The position numbers and the translations under genes are program-made. This document shows, piece after piece, positions 55,022 through 64,000 of a DNA stretch of 64,000 nucleotides. Below the pieces are notes generated by a model, which saw only the letters and a program-made list of their open reading frames with translations, was not told the origin of the DNA and searched no databases. Every line of letters begins with the position of its first letter. Positions within the stretch are counted from its first letter, which is position 1. Source of the stretch: Pseudonocardia kunmingensis (GTDB taxonomy: Bacteria; Actinomycetota; Actinomycetes; Mycobacteriales; Pseudonocardiaceae); the NCBI RefSeq assembly GCF_006716445.1, contig NZ_VFPA01000004.1, forward strand, positions 372,001 to 436,000, given 5' to 3'.

Positions 55022-56185
55022 GTGACCACTGCGCCGGCCGATCCCGGAGCCGACCGGAGCGAGGGCGCGCCGCCCCCGCCACCCCCCGGGTTCGTCCCGG
55101 GCCTGGAGGGGCAGGTCGCCTTCCGGACGCAGATCGCCGAGCCCGACAAGGACGGCGGCTCGCTGCGCTACCGGGGCGTCGACATCGAGGACCTCGTCGG
55201 GCAGGTGACGTTCGGCAACGTCTGGGCGCTGCTCGTCGACGGCCGGTTCGGGCCGGGGCTGCCGCCCGCCGAACCGTTCCCCATCCCCGTGCACTCCGGC
55301 GACGTCCGGGTGGACGTGCAGGCCGCGCTCGCGATGCTGGCCCCGTACTGGGGCTACCGGCCGCTGCTCGACATCGGCGACGAGGAGGCCCGCGACCAGC
55401 TGGCCCGGGCGTCGGTGATGGCGCTCTCGTACGTGGCGCAGTCCGCGCGCGGGATCGCGGTGCCCGCGGTGCCGCAGGCGCGCATCGACGAGTGCACGAC
55501 GATCACCGAGCGGTTCATGACGCGCTGGCGCGGCGAGCCGGACCCGGCGCACATCCGGGCGGTGGACGCGTACTGGGTCTCCGCCGCCGAGCACGGCATG
55601 AACGCCTCCACGTTCACCGCGCGCGTCATCGCCTCGACCGGTGCCGACGTCGCCGCCTCGCTGTCCGGCGCGATCGGCGCCATGTCCGGCCCGCTGCACG
55701 GCGGCGCGCCGGCGCGGGTGCTGCCGATGATCGAGGAGGTCGAGCGGACCGGCGACCCCGAGGGCCTGGTGAAGGGCATCCTCGACCGCAAGGAGCGCCT
55801 GATGGGCTTCGGGCACCGGGTCTACCGGGCCGAGGACCCGCGCGCCCGCGTGCTGCGCCGCACCTGCCGCGAGCTCGGGGCGTCGCGCTTCGAGGCGGCC
55901 GCCGCGCTCGAGCAGGCGGCCCTGTCCGAGCTGCGCTCCCGCCGCCCCGACCACCGCATCGAGACCAACGTCGAGTTCTGGGCGGCCGTGATCCTGGACT
56001 TCGCCGAGGTGCCGCCGCACATGATGCCCGCGATGTTCACGAGCGCCCGCACGGCGGGCTGGTCGGCGCACGTCATGGAGCAGAAGCGCGAGGGCAAACT
56101 GGTGCGCCCGAGCGCCCAGTACATCGGCCCCGGCCCGAGGCGCCCGGAAGAGGTCGAGGGCTGGGCGGACATCCGCCACGCGTAA
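55022..56185 (+). CDS. citA: Citrate synthase 2 (CitA type)
   Basis: The 387-residue second citrate synthase has GPLHGGAP and GFGHRVYRAEDPRA, but the third catalytic residue falls in NVEFWAAVIL, so Glu takes the place of Asp; this is usual for the CitA subfamily (for example the mycobacterial enzyme). The N-terminal 20 residues are Pro/Ala-rich. AGGAGG precedes GTG 55022. The TAA stop is the first base of the third 47-bp palindrome. The 187 bp upstream (54835-55021) shows no clear box. Confidence 0.92.
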   Translation: MTTAPADPGADRSEGAPPPPPPGFVPGLEGQVAFRTQIAEPDKDGGSLRYRGVDIEDLVGQVTFGNVWALLVDGRFGPGLPPAEPFPIPVHSGDVRVDVQAALAMLAPYWGYRPLLDIGDEEARDQLARASVMALSYVAQSARGIAVPAVPQARIDECTTITERFMTRWRGEPDPAHIRAVDAYWVSAAEHGMNASTFTARVIASTGADVAASLSGAIGAMSGPLHGGAPARVLPMIEEVERTGDPEGLVKGILDRKERLMGFGHRVYRAEDPRARVLRRTCRELGASRFEAAAALEQAALSELRSRRPDHRIETNVEFWAAVILDFAEVPPHMMPAMFTSARTAGWSAHVMEQKREGKLVRPSAQYIGPGPRRPEEVEGWADIRHA

Positions 56186-56231
56186 CGAACGGCACTTTCG
56201 TCGCTTCCTAGCCGACGAAAGTGCCGTTCGT
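56185..56231. repeat. 47-bp intergenic palindrome, copy 3
   Basis: Arms ACGAACGGCACTTTCGTCG and its exact reverse complement (19 bases) flank a 9-base centre cttcctagc; total length is again 47. It starts on the last base of the citA stop codon and ends 16 bp from the stop of the convergent MFS gene, so it would end both transcripts. Confidence 0.87.
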
Positions 56232-56247
56232 CCGGCAGGGGAATGCG

Positions 56248-57546
56248 TCACCCCGAGTAGCTCGCCCTCCGGATCCGGCCGCGGACCAGCAACGAGAGCA
56301 GCCCGGCCGCCATGCACAGGGCGCCGCCGGTGTACCAGGCCATGTCGTAGGCGCCGAGCTCGTCGCGGACGATCCCGGCGCCCAGGGCCATCGCCGCCGC
56401 GCCGACCTGGTGCGAGGCGAACACCCACCCGAACACGACGGGCGCGGCCGCGCCGAACAGCTCGCGGCACAGCGCCATCGTGGGCGGGATCGTCGCCACC
56501 CAGTCGAGCCCGTAGAACACGATGAACGCCACCATGTTCGCCTGAATGTCCGGCCCGAACAGCGCGGGGAGGGCGAGCAGCGACAGGCCGCGCAGCACGT
56601 AGTAGACGAGCAGCAGGTAGCGCGGGTCGATGCGGTCGGTGAGCCAGCCGGACGCGATGGTGCCGACCACGTCGAAGATCCCGACGAGCGCCAGCAGCCC
56701 GGCGGCGACCGTCTGCGGCATCCCGTGGTCGTGCGCGGCCGGCACGAAGTGCGGCTGGATCAGTCCCATCGTGGTGGCGCCGCAGATCATCATGCCTGCG
56801 GCCAGGTACCAGAACCCCTTGGTGCGGGCCGCCGCGGCGAGCGTGCGCAGCGCCATGCGGGCCGCCCCGCTGCGCACCGGGTCGACGTCGTCGGCCGCGG
56901 TGCCGCCGTAGGGCGTCACGCCCACGTCCCGCGGCCGGTCCCGCAGCAGCCACATCACGAACGGCGCGACGGCCAGCGCCGCCACCGCGACGGCCAGCGA
57001 GGCCGGGCGCCAGCCGTAGCCCTCGGCGAGCTGCGACACCAGCGGGAGGAACACCAGGCCACCCGCCGCGCCGCCCGCGGTCAGCACGCCGGACACCAGG
57101 CCGCGCCGGGCCACGAACCAGCGGCCCGTCACGGTGGCGACGAGCGCGAGCGCCATCGACCCGGTGCCCAGACCGACCAGCACGCCCCAGCACAGGATCA
57201 GCTGCCAGCTCTGCGTCATGAAGACCGTCAGGCCGCTGCCCGCCGCCACGACGACCAGCGCCGCCGTCACGACGCGCCGGATGCCGAAGCGCTCCATCAG
57301 CGCGGCCGCGAACGGTGCGGTGAGCCCGTAGAGCGCCATGTTCACTGCCGCGGCGAGCGAGATCGTGGAGATCGACCAGCCGAACTCGTCGTGCAGCGGG
57401 TTCATCAGGACGCCGGGCACCGCCCGGAAGCCGGCGGCCCCGACGAGGGCCAGGAAGGTCACGGCGGCGACCCACCACGCCGGGTGGATGCGCGGCACGC
57501 GCGCGGTGCGGAGCTCGGTCACGTCCGGCAGCATCGCCGCCCGCAT
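56248..57546 (-). CDS. MFS transporter, monocarboxylate-porter/OFA-like
   Basis: The 432-residue protein has twelve spans; GWSISTISLAAAVNMALYGL, FVARRGLVSGVLTAGGAAGG and SGWLTDRIDPRYLL resemble the oxalate/formate antiporter and monocarboxylate group. The substrate is unknown. It diverges from a GlxA-type regulator across 47 bp with a palindrome, so that regulator likely controls it. Start ATG 57546 (ATG 57534 possible). Confidence 0.82.
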   Translation of the reverse strand: MRAAMLPDVTELRTARVPRIHPAWWVAAVTFLALVGAAGFRAVPGVLMNPLHDEFGWSISTISLAAAVNMALYGLTAPFAAALMERFGIRRVVTAALVVVAAGSGLTVFMTQSWQLILCWGVLVGLGTGSMALALVATVTGRWFVARRGLVSGVLTAGGAAGGLVFLPLVSQLAEGYGWRPASLAVAVAALAVAPFVMWLLRDRPRDVGVTPYGGTAADDVDPVRSGAARMALRTLAAAARTKGFWYLAAGMMICGATTMGLIQPHFVPAAHDHGMPQTVAAGLLALVGIFDVVGTIASGWLTDRIDPRYLLLVYYVLRGLSLLALPALFGPDIQANMVAFIVFYGLDWVATIPPTMALCRELFGAAAPVVFGWVFASHQVGAAAMALGAGIVRDELGAYDMAWYTGGALCMAAGLLSLLVRGRIRRASYSG

Positions 57547-57559
57547 ACCCCTGCAACAG

Positions 57560-57573
57560 TGGCCCGAGGGCCA
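57560..57573. promoter_or_regulatory. Palindrome between the MFS and GlxA-type regulator genes
   Basis: TGGCCC-ga-GGGCCA is a perfect 6-2-6 dyad in the middle of the 47-bp divergent gap. AAGAAT six bases before the regulator ATG could be its leaderless -10 box. Confidence 0.35.
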
Positions 57574-57593
57574 ATACGTGAAAGAATCCGGCC

Positions 57594-58565
57594 ATGACCG
57601 GGCTCCACGAGGTCGCCGTGCTCGCGCTTCCGGACGTGGTGGCGTTCGAGCTGGGCCTGCCCCACAAGCTGATCGGTACGGCCGTCGACGACGCGGAACG
57701 ACGCCTCTACCGGGTGCGCTTCGCGACCCTGGACGGCGGCCCGGTGCGGACCTCGGCCGGGTACCAGGTGCTGCCCGAGCACGACGCCTCGATCCTGCGC
57801 ACCGCCGACACCGTGGTCATCCCCGGGATCTACAGCGGCTCGGCGAAGGAGCGGGGCGTGCTGGAACCCGATCTCGCAGCCGCGCTGGACGGGCTGTCCG
57901 CGCGGATGGTCTCGATCTGCACGGGCGCGTTCGTGCTGGCCGCGGCCGGCCTGCTCGACGGGCGCCCGGCCACCACCCACTGGATGCACGCCGATGCGTT
58001 CCGCGCGCTGTTCCCGCAGGTGGCGCTGGACCCCGATGTGCTCTACGTCGACGACGGCGACGTGCTCACCTCGGCGGGCAACGCCGCGGGCATCGACCTG
58101 TGCCTGCACGTCGTACGCCGCGACCACGGCGCCACCGTGGCCAACCGCGTGGCCCGGCGCAGCGTCGTGGCGCCGTGGCGCGAGGGCGGCCAGTCGCAGT
58201 TCATGGAGCCCGCCCCGGACGCCGACGGCCCCGGCACCGCGCCCACCCGGGCCTGGGCGTTGGAGCGCCTCCGCGACCCGCTCACCCTCGCCGACCTCGC
58301 GGCCCACGCCGCCATGAGCGTGCGGACGTTCACGCGCCACTTCCGGGAGGAGACGGGCGTGAGCCCGGCCCGCTGGCTCACCACGCAGCGGGTGGCCGCC
58401 GCGCGGCGGCTGCTGGAGGGCACCGACCTCCCGGTGGAGCGGATCGCCGCCGAGTGCGGGTTCGGCACCACGGCCTCGCTGCGCCAGCACCTGCACGCCG
58501 CCATCGGCGTCGCGCCGCTCGCCTACCGGCGCACCTACCGCGGGGTGGAACCGGCAGGGGTGTGA
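57594..58565 (+). CDS. GlxA/AraC-family transcriptional regulator
   Basis: The 323-residue protein has an N-terminal DJ-1/PfpI (amidase-like) domain (about 5-170; SICTGAFVLAAAGLLDGRPA with a Cys at the nucleophile elbow) and a C-terminal AraC double helix-turn-helix (about 220-315; AMSVRTFTRHFREETGVSPA, then GFGTTASLRQHLHAAIG). Such regulators often respond to amines or carnitine-like compounds. The likely target is the divergent MFS gene. It ends one base from the convergent gene's stop. Confidence 0.9.
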   Translation: MTGLHEVAVLALPDVVAFELGLPHKLIGTAVDDAERRLYRVRFATLDGGPVRTSAGYQVLPEHDASILRTADTVVIPGIYSGSAKERGVLEPDLAAALDGLSARMVSICTGAFVLAAAGLLDGRPATTHWMHADAFRALFPQVALDPDVLYVDDGDVLTSAGNAAGIDLCLHVVRRDHGATVANRVARRSVVAPWREGGQSQFMEPAPDADGPGTAPTRAWALERLRDPLTLADLAAHAAMSVRTFTRHFREETGVSPARWLTTQRVAAARRLLEGTDLPVERIAAECGFGTTASLRQHLHAAIGVAPLAYRRTYRGVEPAGV

Positions 58566-58566
58566 C

Positions 58567-60324
58567 CTACAAACCGACCCAGCGGGCCAGCTCGACGTCG
58601 AACCGCTCCCGCCGGATCCGCTGGTCGATGTAGAGCAGCCCGGTGACGCCGGTCGCGAACGGCACGGCGAACGTGCTGACCACGACCGTGCCGATGGCCG
58701 CCCCGACGATCGCGCCCGTGTCCTCGGGGTCGAGGCTGAACCCACCCAGCACGCCGACGCCCACGACCAGGGGTACGACCACCAGCAGCGCGGTGAGCAG
58801 CAGGACGCCGAACGTCCGCCACCAGACGCCGTGGACGAGCGCGCGGGAGCGTCCCAGCGCCGCCACGACGCCGATCGGCTCCAGGACGTAGGCCGCCGGT
58901 GCCAGCACCCACAGCACCGACAGGTAGCCCGCCGCCAGCACCGCGGCCAGGACCAGGACGAACGCCAGCGCGATGGCCTCACCGGACCCGGTGGCCGCGG
59001 CGATCAACGCAGGCACCACCCCGACCATCACGACCGCGCCGACGGCGATCCCGATCAGGACGGTCAGCCCGATCAGGCCCAGGAGCCGGGGAGCGACGGC
59101 GCGCCACGCGGCCGTGACGTCGATGTGCTGCCCGAGCACGGCCCGGCTCAGCGCGACCAGCAGCAGGCCGCTCAGGAGCGCGCTGAGCACGATCGCGACC
59201 AGCGCGCTCCCGAGCTGGCCCAGTGTCGCCGCGGCCAGCCCGGTGACCTGCCCCGAGGCCAGCGCGCCCGGATCGGGCTGCGGCAGCGCGAGGTCCACGA
59301 CGAGCTGGACGAGCTGCGTGACGATCATGATCACGGCACTCGCGCCGAGCGTGAGCAGCGGGTTCGCCCGGATGTAGCCGACCGCCCCGGACAGCACGTC
59401 ACCGACGCCGAGCGGGCGCAACGGCACGACGCCCGGCCGGGGGGCCGACGGCTCGGGGCCCGGTGCGCCGTACCCGGCCTGGGCGCCGTAGCCCGGGCCG
59501 CGGTACGGAGGTTGGCCGTAGCCCGGCTGCCCGTACCCCTGCTGCCCGTAACCGGACGGCCCGTAGCCCGGCTGCCAGGCGGCCTGGCCGTACCCGGACG
59601 GCCCGTGACCCGGCTGCCAGGGGGCCTCGCCGTAACCCGGCTGTCCGTAGGCGGCCTGTCCGTAGCCGGGCTGTCCATATCCGGGCTGTCCATAACCGGG
59701 CTGTCCGTACGCCGGCTGCCCATAACCCGGCTGCTCATAACCGGCCTGCCCGTAACCGGGCTGTCCATAGGCAGCCTGGCCATAGCCGGCCTGTCCGTGA
59801 CCCGGCTGGCCGTGGCCGGGCTGCCCGGCGGGATTCTCGTACGCGGGCTGCACGAACTCGCCCGGCCCGTACCCGCCCGGCGCCGGGACCGTGTCCCGGA
59901 TGGCGTCCGGTCCCGGAGACGCGTGCGCGGCCGTGACCGCGTCTTCCGCGTCGCCGGGTTCCGGAGCGGAGCGGGCTGACGCGTCACCGGCCGCCTCGCC
60001 GGCACCCGAGGCCGGGTCACCCGGCGTCGCGGCCGTGGGCGGCTCCTCGGCTGCTCGCGCACCGGCGTCCTCGCCGGCCGGGGTTCCGGTCGGCGCCTCC
60101 GGCGATCGGGCTCCGCCCGCCGTCGCCCCGGCGCCCGGGGTCGGCTCACCCGCCGCCGGCGGGTGCTCGGCCGCTCCGGCACCGGCTTCCTCGCCGGCTC
60201 GCGCCGGCTCCGGCCGCGCGTCCTCCTCGCGACCGCTCCCCGCGGCGTCGCCCGGCGCGTCTTCACGCGGGGCGGCGGGCGGGGTGCGGTCGGTCGGTTC
60301 CGGTCGCTCCTGTTCGTTCGACAC
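58567..60324 (-). CDS. Membrane protein with GYGQP-repeat N-terminal domain
   Basis: The 585-residue protein has an acidic Ala/Pro/Glu-rich N-terminus (1-165), a GYGQPGYGQ-type repeat region (about 167-288) and a C-terminal membrane domain (about 305-580) with six to seven spans that resembles the glycerophosphodiester phosphodiesterase membrane-domain family. Function is unknown; the repeats look like low-complexity sequences that form condensates or contact the wall. It is the last gene before the GH38 enzyme on this strand. Confidence 0.8.
   Translation of the reverse strand: MSNEQERPEPTDRTPPAAPREDAPGDAAGSGREEDARPEPARAGEEAGAGAAEHPPAAGEPTPGAGATAGGARSPEAPTGTPAGEDAGARAAEEPPTAATPGDPASGAGEAAGDASARSAPEPGDAEDAVTAAHASPGPDAIRDTVPAPGGYGPGEFVQPAYENPAGQPGHGQPGHGQAGYGQAAYGQPGYGQAGYEQPGYGQPAYGQPGYGQPGYGQPGYGQAAYGQPGYGEAPWQPGHGPSGYGQAAWQPGYGPSGYGQQGYGQPGYGQPPYRGPGYGAQAGYGAPGPEPSAPRPGVVPLRPLGVGDVLSGAVGYIRANPLLTLGASAVIMIVTQLVQLVVDLALPQPDPGALASGQVTGLAAATLGQLGSALVAIVLSALLSGLLLVALSRAVLGQHIDVTAAWRAVAPRLLGLIGLTVLIGIAVGAVVMVGVVPALIAAATGSGEAIALAFVLVLAAVLAAGYLSVLWVLAPAAYVLEPIGVVAALGRSRALVHGVWWRTFGVLLLTALLVVVPLVVGVGVLGGFSLDPEDTGAIVGAAIGTVVVSTFAVPFATGVTGLLYIDQRIRRERFDVELARWVGL
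59461..59826 (-). repeat. Coding tandem repeat of GYGQP type
   Basis: About 122 codons encode imperfect GYGQPGYGQ units. Codon choice varies (TAT, TAC, GGA, GGC, CCG) and the stretch holds more A/T than its neighbours, so the DNA repeat is less perfect than the protein repeat. Confidence 0.75.
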
Positions 60325-60430
60325 GTGGGCCCCCTGAGATCAACGTCCTCCGCATCGTGTCAGCGATCGCCCGCCCGCGTGGGCGCCCCCCACAGAATCG
60401 ATGCCGAAGTCCGTCCGCCGACCGGGCGTC

Positions 60431-63400
60431 CTACCGGTCAGGGGCCCGTTCCAGCAGCACACCGACGCTGCCCATGCGGGGCAGGTCGACCGTCAGCACC
60501 CCGTCGTCGACCGCCAGTGCCTCGCCGCGGTCGCCCAGGTACGTCGCGGTCCACGCCCCGGCCACCGGCACCCGCGCGCGGACGCGCAGCGCCACCGGCT
60601 CCTCGGCGTAGGACTGCAGCCGCAGCAGCACACCGGCCTGCGCGCTCGAGACCGAGACCAGCCGGACGCGGTCGTCGTCGAGCGCGAGCAGCGAACGCTC
60701 GGGCACCGCCTCGGCGGCGGGACCGGTGGCGAGCACGCCGTGCACCGGCTGGGTCAGGTCCGCGGCCGTCCGGATGCCGAGCCCCGACGCCGACAGCTCC
60801 TCGCCGGCACGGCGCACGCCCACCGCGTAGCGCACGGACGCGGTGAAGCCCTGCTGCGACGGGAAGTTGGTGTCCCAGACGTTGTTGTGCACCCACGAGT
60901 AGACGGTGCCGGGCTCGCGCGGCGTGGTGGAGTCCGGGAACGGCGCGTAGGGCAACGCGATCGTCTCCGGGTGCACGAGCGGGGCCTCGTCGGTGGCCCA
61001 GGCGACGGCGTGCTCCCCGTCGGCGACGCTCACCCAGTTGCGGATCGCCCGCATGTGCTGCGGGGCGCCCGGCACGTGCTCCAGCCCGTCGCCGGTGAGC
61101 GCGCCGGTGATCTCGTACCGGACCACCGGGTCGTCGGCCGCGAACGGGAAGGCGAAGAAGGCGCTCTCCTTCGTCATCGTGGCGGGCTTGGACAGCCGGT
61201 TCTCGATGTCCAGGCGCGCCTGGTCGCGGCCCAGCCGGAGGGTGGTGCGCGCCCAGCGCACGCCGTCGGCGGCGAACTCGTAGACCAGGCGCTGCTCCAC
61301 ACCGGTGTCGACGCGCTCGATGAAGGCGGCGGGCCGGGCGAGCGTGCGGCTGCCGAGCAGCTCCAGGTCCGGTGACACCGCGGTCTTGTTCGACTGGTGG
61401 TTGTAGCCGCCCGCCGTCGTGTAGGTGTCGTAGACGTAGGCGTTGAAGCCGACCACCGCGTCGGTGTTCACCAGCTCGCGGCCGGTGGCCAGCTCCTCGA
61501 TCGAGGCGATGCAGGCCCGGGAGAGGTCGACGCGCACGCGCAGGTGCTCGTTCTGGATCACGAGCGGGTCCGGGTGCTCGGCCGCCACCGGCGCGGGCAC
61601 CTCCGCCTCCCCGTCCGGCGACACCACGTCGAGCCGCACGTGGCCCAGCGGCGGCACGTCCGGCACGTGGACGGTCACGATCCGCCCGGCGTCGCGGTGG
61701 TTCGGGTTCTGCTGGCCGGCCACGGTGATCGGCAGCGGCTTGCCCGTGCGCCCGTCGCGCACCTCGATCGCGCGGTCCAGCGGCACCCGGCTCTCGCGGA
61801 CGAACAGCCGCACGGTCGCGGTGCGCGGGAACGCGGCGGTGTTGGCGGCATAGAAGGTGACGACGGCGTCGCCGCTCTCCGGGAGGACCTCGCCGAGCCG
61901 GGCGGCGGCGTGGTCGGTGAACGTGGCGGCGTCGTCCTGGGCGTGCACGCCGTGGGCGTACTTCCAGTGCCACTGCTGCTCACCGGAGTCGAAGCCCTCG
62001 TCCCCGTCGGTCCACGGGTTGCCCGCGCCCCAGGTGTGCTCGTTGAACAGCGAGACCGACCGGTAGACGCGGTCGGAGTGCTCGGCCTCGTCGGCGAGCG
62101 CCTCGCCGCCGAGCAGCGCCGACATGCCGCTCATCGTCTGCGCCCCGGTGACCGCCGCCTGCGCCTTGCGGGTCATCGCCAGCGGGCGGGCACCGGATCC
62201 GACGCCCTCGACCCACCAGTCGCCCCAGTCGCCCTCGAACTCCTGGATCTGCCCGTCGAGGCGCTCCTCGGCGTCGCGGAAGAAGTCCTCGTTGCGCGAG
62301 AGCCGCAGCCGCGGGTACAGCCAGTTCTCGTTCCAGCGGGCCACCGTGTCGGCCATGATCAGCCGCGGCGGGGCGTTGTCGCCGAAGTGGCCCTGCACGC
62401 GCAGGTGCAGCACGTCCCACGGGTAGGGCTCGCGGTCGTGCACGGCGTCGCCGTGCCAGCCGAACATCCCCGGCGGGAACGGGTAGGGCTTGCTGGCCAG
62501 CGCCGTGAGGTAGGCCGGGAGCATCCCGTCCACCTCCTCGTAGGAGGTGTCGAAGCCCAGCACCGACCCCTCCATGTACGCGAGGCCGTGCGGGCTGTCG
62601 GTCATCCAGACCAGCACCGAGTTCCCGGCCGGGGAACGCCAGCGGAACAGCCGCGGCAGTTTCTGCCCACCGTTCAGGTGCGGCACCGAGCGACCCGCCC
62701 AGTTGTGGGCGACCGACAGGTAGCGCACCCCGACCTGCGCGAGCGCGTCCGGCAGGCCCGCGACCGTGCCGGGCACGTCGGTCTGCATCGCCGAGGTGAA
62801 CTCGACCCCGTAGCGGTCGCGGACGGTCCGCGCGAGGCGCAGCAGCTCGTGCAGCTCGTCGGTGGAGCAGGTGTCGGTGTGCAGGTTGTAGGGCATCGCG
62901 GTGAGCTCGATCTGGCCCGCGCGCACGTAGTCGACGAACTCCTGCACGCGTTCCGGCGAGCGCGCCGCCACCCACTGCTCGAACGACCACAGCGACTCGA
63001 CGGCCCAGCGGAACTTCGCCTCGTCGGGCCGGTCGGCCGTGGCCCGGACGAGGTCGAGGCAGGAGTCGAGGAACGCGACGTGCTCGGCGAGCACCGTGCC
63101 CTGCGGGTCGGTGTAGCCGATGTCGAGGTGGCTGTGGTGGACCAGGTGGATCGTCCACTCCCGCACCGGGGCCAGCGTCACGTCGATCGCGCCGTCGGCG
63201 TCCAGCGACGGGATCGTGAGCCGGAACGCGGCCGGCGCGTCGACCGCGGGCACCAGCAGGCGCAGCGACCCGGCCGGCCCGTCGACGCCCTCGGCCGCCA
63301 CGGCCGAGCCGCCCTCCGTGTGCAGCTGCACGTCGCCCGCGCGCAGGTCGGCGAGCCCGTCCACCTCCACCCGGACCGCCTGGCGCCGGGGACCCCCGCG

Positions 63401-63535
63401 CAGCAGCTGCTCGCCGATCACGCGGACGGTGCGGCCGCCGAGCACGCCCCGGCCCGCGGCCGCGAAGTCGACCATCCCGGCCTTGGCCTTGTCGGCGGAC
63501 CAGGGGGTGGCGGCGATGAGTGCCTTGGTCGTCAT
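60431..63535 (-). CDS. Glycoside hydrolase family 38 alpha-mannosidase, second paralogue
   Basis: The 1034-residue protein is a longer GH38 enzyme. An N-terminal beta domain (about 1-125) precedes the zinc site H-x-D in HHSHLDIGY (His136, Asp138) and the nucleophile motif AMQTDVPG (Asp253), with FNEHTWGAGNP and C-terminal beta-sandwich domains. No signal peptide is seen. The start ATG has a pyrimidine-rich lead and relies on coupling to the permease gene 17 bp upstream. The neighbour is a sugar ABC permease, so this enzyme probably acts on an imported glycoside. Confidence 0.87.
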   Translation of the reverse strand: MTTKALIAATPWSADKAKAGMVDFAAAGRGVLGGRTVRVIGEQLLRGGPRRQAVRVEVDGLADLRAGDVQLHTEGGSAVAAEGVDGPAGSLRLLVPAVDAPAAFRLTIPSLDADGAIDVTLAPVREWTIHLVHHSHLDIGYTDPQGTVLAEHVAFLDSCLDLVRATADRPDEAKFRWAVESLWSFEQWVAARSPERVQEFVDYVRAGQIELTAMPYNLHTDTCSTDELHELLRLARTVRDRYGVEFTSAMQTDVPGTVAGLPDALAQVGVRYLSVAHNWAGRSVPHLNGGQKLPRLFRWRSPAGNSVLVWMTDSPHGLAYMEGSVLGFDTSYEEVDGMLPAYLTALASKPYPFPPGMFGWHGDAVHDREPYPWDVLHLRVQGHFGDNAPPRLIMADTVARWNENWLYPRLRLSRNEDFFRDAEERLDGQIQEFEGDWGDWWVEGVGSGARPLAMTRKAQAAVTGAQTMSGMSALLGGEALADEAEHSDRVYRSVSLFNEHTWGAGNPWTDGDEGFDSGEQQWHWKYAHGVHAQDDAATFTDHAAARLGEVLPESGDAVVTFYAANTAAFPRTATVRLFVRESRVPLDRAIEVRDGRTGKPLPITVAGQQNPNHRDAGRIVTVHVPDVPPLGHVRLDVVSPDGEAEVPAPVAAEHPDPLVIQNEHLRVRVDLSRACIASIEELATGRELVNTDAVVGFNAYVYDTYTTAGGYNHQSNKTAVSPDLELLGSRTLARPAAFIERVDTGVEQRLVYEFAADGVRWARTTLRLGRDQARLDIENRLSKPATMTKESAFFAFPFAADDPVVRYEITGALTGDGLEHVPGAPQHMRAIRNWVSVADGEHAVAWATDEAPLVHPETIALPYAPFPDSTTPREPGTVYSWVHNNVWDTNFPSQQGFTASVRYAVGVRRAGEELSASGLGIRTAADLTQPVHGVLATGPAAEAVPERSLLALDDDRVRLVSVSSAQAGVLLRLQSYAEEPVALRVRARVPVAGAWTATYLGDRGEALAVDDGVLTVDLPRMGSVGVLLERAPDR

Positions 63536-63552
63536 GGAGGAGGAGGAACCCT

Positions 63553-64000
63553 TCAGGAGGTGAGTTTCAGACTGCGGGTGAAGAAGCGCTGGAAGGCGAA
63601 GAACAGGACGACCGTGGGCAGCGATGCCACGAGCGCCCCCGCGAGCACGACGGGCGGCCCGATGTTCGAGTAGTTGCTGGTGAGGTCGGCCAGCGCGGCC
63701 ATGGCGGGCCGGACGTTCGGGCTCGTCCCGAGCGTGATCCCGAACAGCATGTCGTTCCAGATCCAGGTGAACTGGAACAGGAACGCGGCCACCATCGCGC
63801 TGCGCACCAGTGGCAGGTGGATGGACAGGAACATCCGCAGCCAGCTCGCGCCGTCCAGGGCCGCGGCCTCGCGCATCTCGCGCGGGACGGTCGTCATGTA
63901 GTTGCGGACGACGAAGAACGCGAACGGCACCGCGAGCGCCGCGTAGATCAGCAGCATCCCGTACTGCGTGTCGTAAAGCGACGTCGTCGCGTACCCGTTG
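63553..64000 (-). CDS. Carbohydrate ABC permease, C-terminal part (runs off the window)
   Basis: The last 148 codons of a MalG-type permease are present. The EAA loop EMREAAALDGASWLRMFLSI is followed by two or three membrane spans and FQRFFTRSLKLTS, the usual C-terminus. The frame is open at the window edge (LYDTQYGMLLIYAALAVPFA), so the start lies beyond 64000. It is upstream of the GH38 enzyme, in the same operon. Confidence 0.9.
   Translation of the reverse strand, partial: NGYATTSLYDTQYGMLLIYAALAVPFAFFVVRNYMTTVPREMREAAALDGASWLRMFLSIHLPLVRSAMVAAFLFQFTWIWNDMLFGITLGTSPNVRPAMAALADLTSNYSNIGPPVVLAGALVASLPTVVLFFAFQRFFTRSLKLTS

Noticed and set aside
59461-59826. CRISPR-like or minisatellite repeat
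   Set aside because: Repeats are coding, imperfect, without fixed spacers, and in frame with a real protein.

Overview
The window is chromosomal DNA of very high G+C content from an actinobacterium. The sequence itself points there: GTG starts are common, start/stop overlaps of the ATGA, GTGA or TTGA type are frequent, and a -10 box (mostly TAGCGT) often lies 6-7 nt before an ATG or GTG with no ribosome binding site (leaderless genes). It also carries mycothiol-linked genes (S-hydroxymethyl-mycothiol dehydrogenase, a MDMPI/DinB-like protein), a GAF-ANTAR regulator and a sunset-domain protein. A member of the Pseudonocardiaceae, perhaps Pseudonocardia, is my guess from gene content. No rRNA, tRNA, CRISPR array, transposase, integrase or prophage gene was seen. 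No stretch over 300 bases lacks a gene.

Layout. 1-5.8 kb: the start of an enoyl-CoA hydratase and a MatC-type dicarboxylate carrier on the minus strand, divergent from a class V aminotransferase overlapping a fused glycolate/D-lactate-type FAD and Fe-S oxidoreductase (a glycolate to glyoxylate to glycine module). 5.8-13.5 kb: asparaginase II, a histidine kinase/response regulator pair, an MHS-type permease, an EamA exporter divergent from a MocR regulator, and a PRC-barrel/DUF2382 stress-type protein. 13.5-22.4 kb: acetyltransferase, a second MocR regulator divergent from an alpha/beta hydrolase, a YraQ-type permease with its DUF1980 partner, an ABC exporter pair behind a GAF-ANTAR regulator, DedA, and a YbdK/GCS2 ligase. 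22.4-27.8 kb: a fatty acid beta-oxidation pair (fadB-fadA) divergent from a MerR-type regulator, lipase and thioesterase.

27.9-36.4 kb: a lipoprotein, a GH38 alpha-mannosidase-like enzyme, an SRPBCC/DUF2867 protein divergent from a TetR regulator across two tandem operators, an enoyl-CoA hydratase, the mycothiol-dependent formaldehyde detoxification pair, and a VapBC-type toxin-antitoxin operon with its own palindrome. 36.4-47.3 kb: two lipoproteins, an MFS exporter, a four-gene manganese/zinc-type ABC importer in which one permease carries a DtxR-like C-terminal domain, a gamma-glutamylcyclotransferase-like protein, an MHS permease and a NatAB-type ABC exporter. 47.3-64 kb: sunset-domain protein, photolyase, two citrate synthases, two MFS permeases, an ECF sigma factor with a SnoaL-like tail, PdxH, an AraC/GlxA regulator, a membrane protein with a GYGQP-repeat N-terminus, a second GH38 enzyme, and the end of a sugar ABC permease.

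The items most worth a second look are: a 47-bp palindrome present in three intergenic spaces; a 40-bp perfect palindrome; the permease-DtxR fusion with a TTAG-N6-CTAA site on the start codon of its operon; several unusually readable operators (TetR, MerR, MocR, IclR-like, VapBC); and the repeated leaderless promoter pattern. Most of the rest is ordinary core and accessory metabolism.
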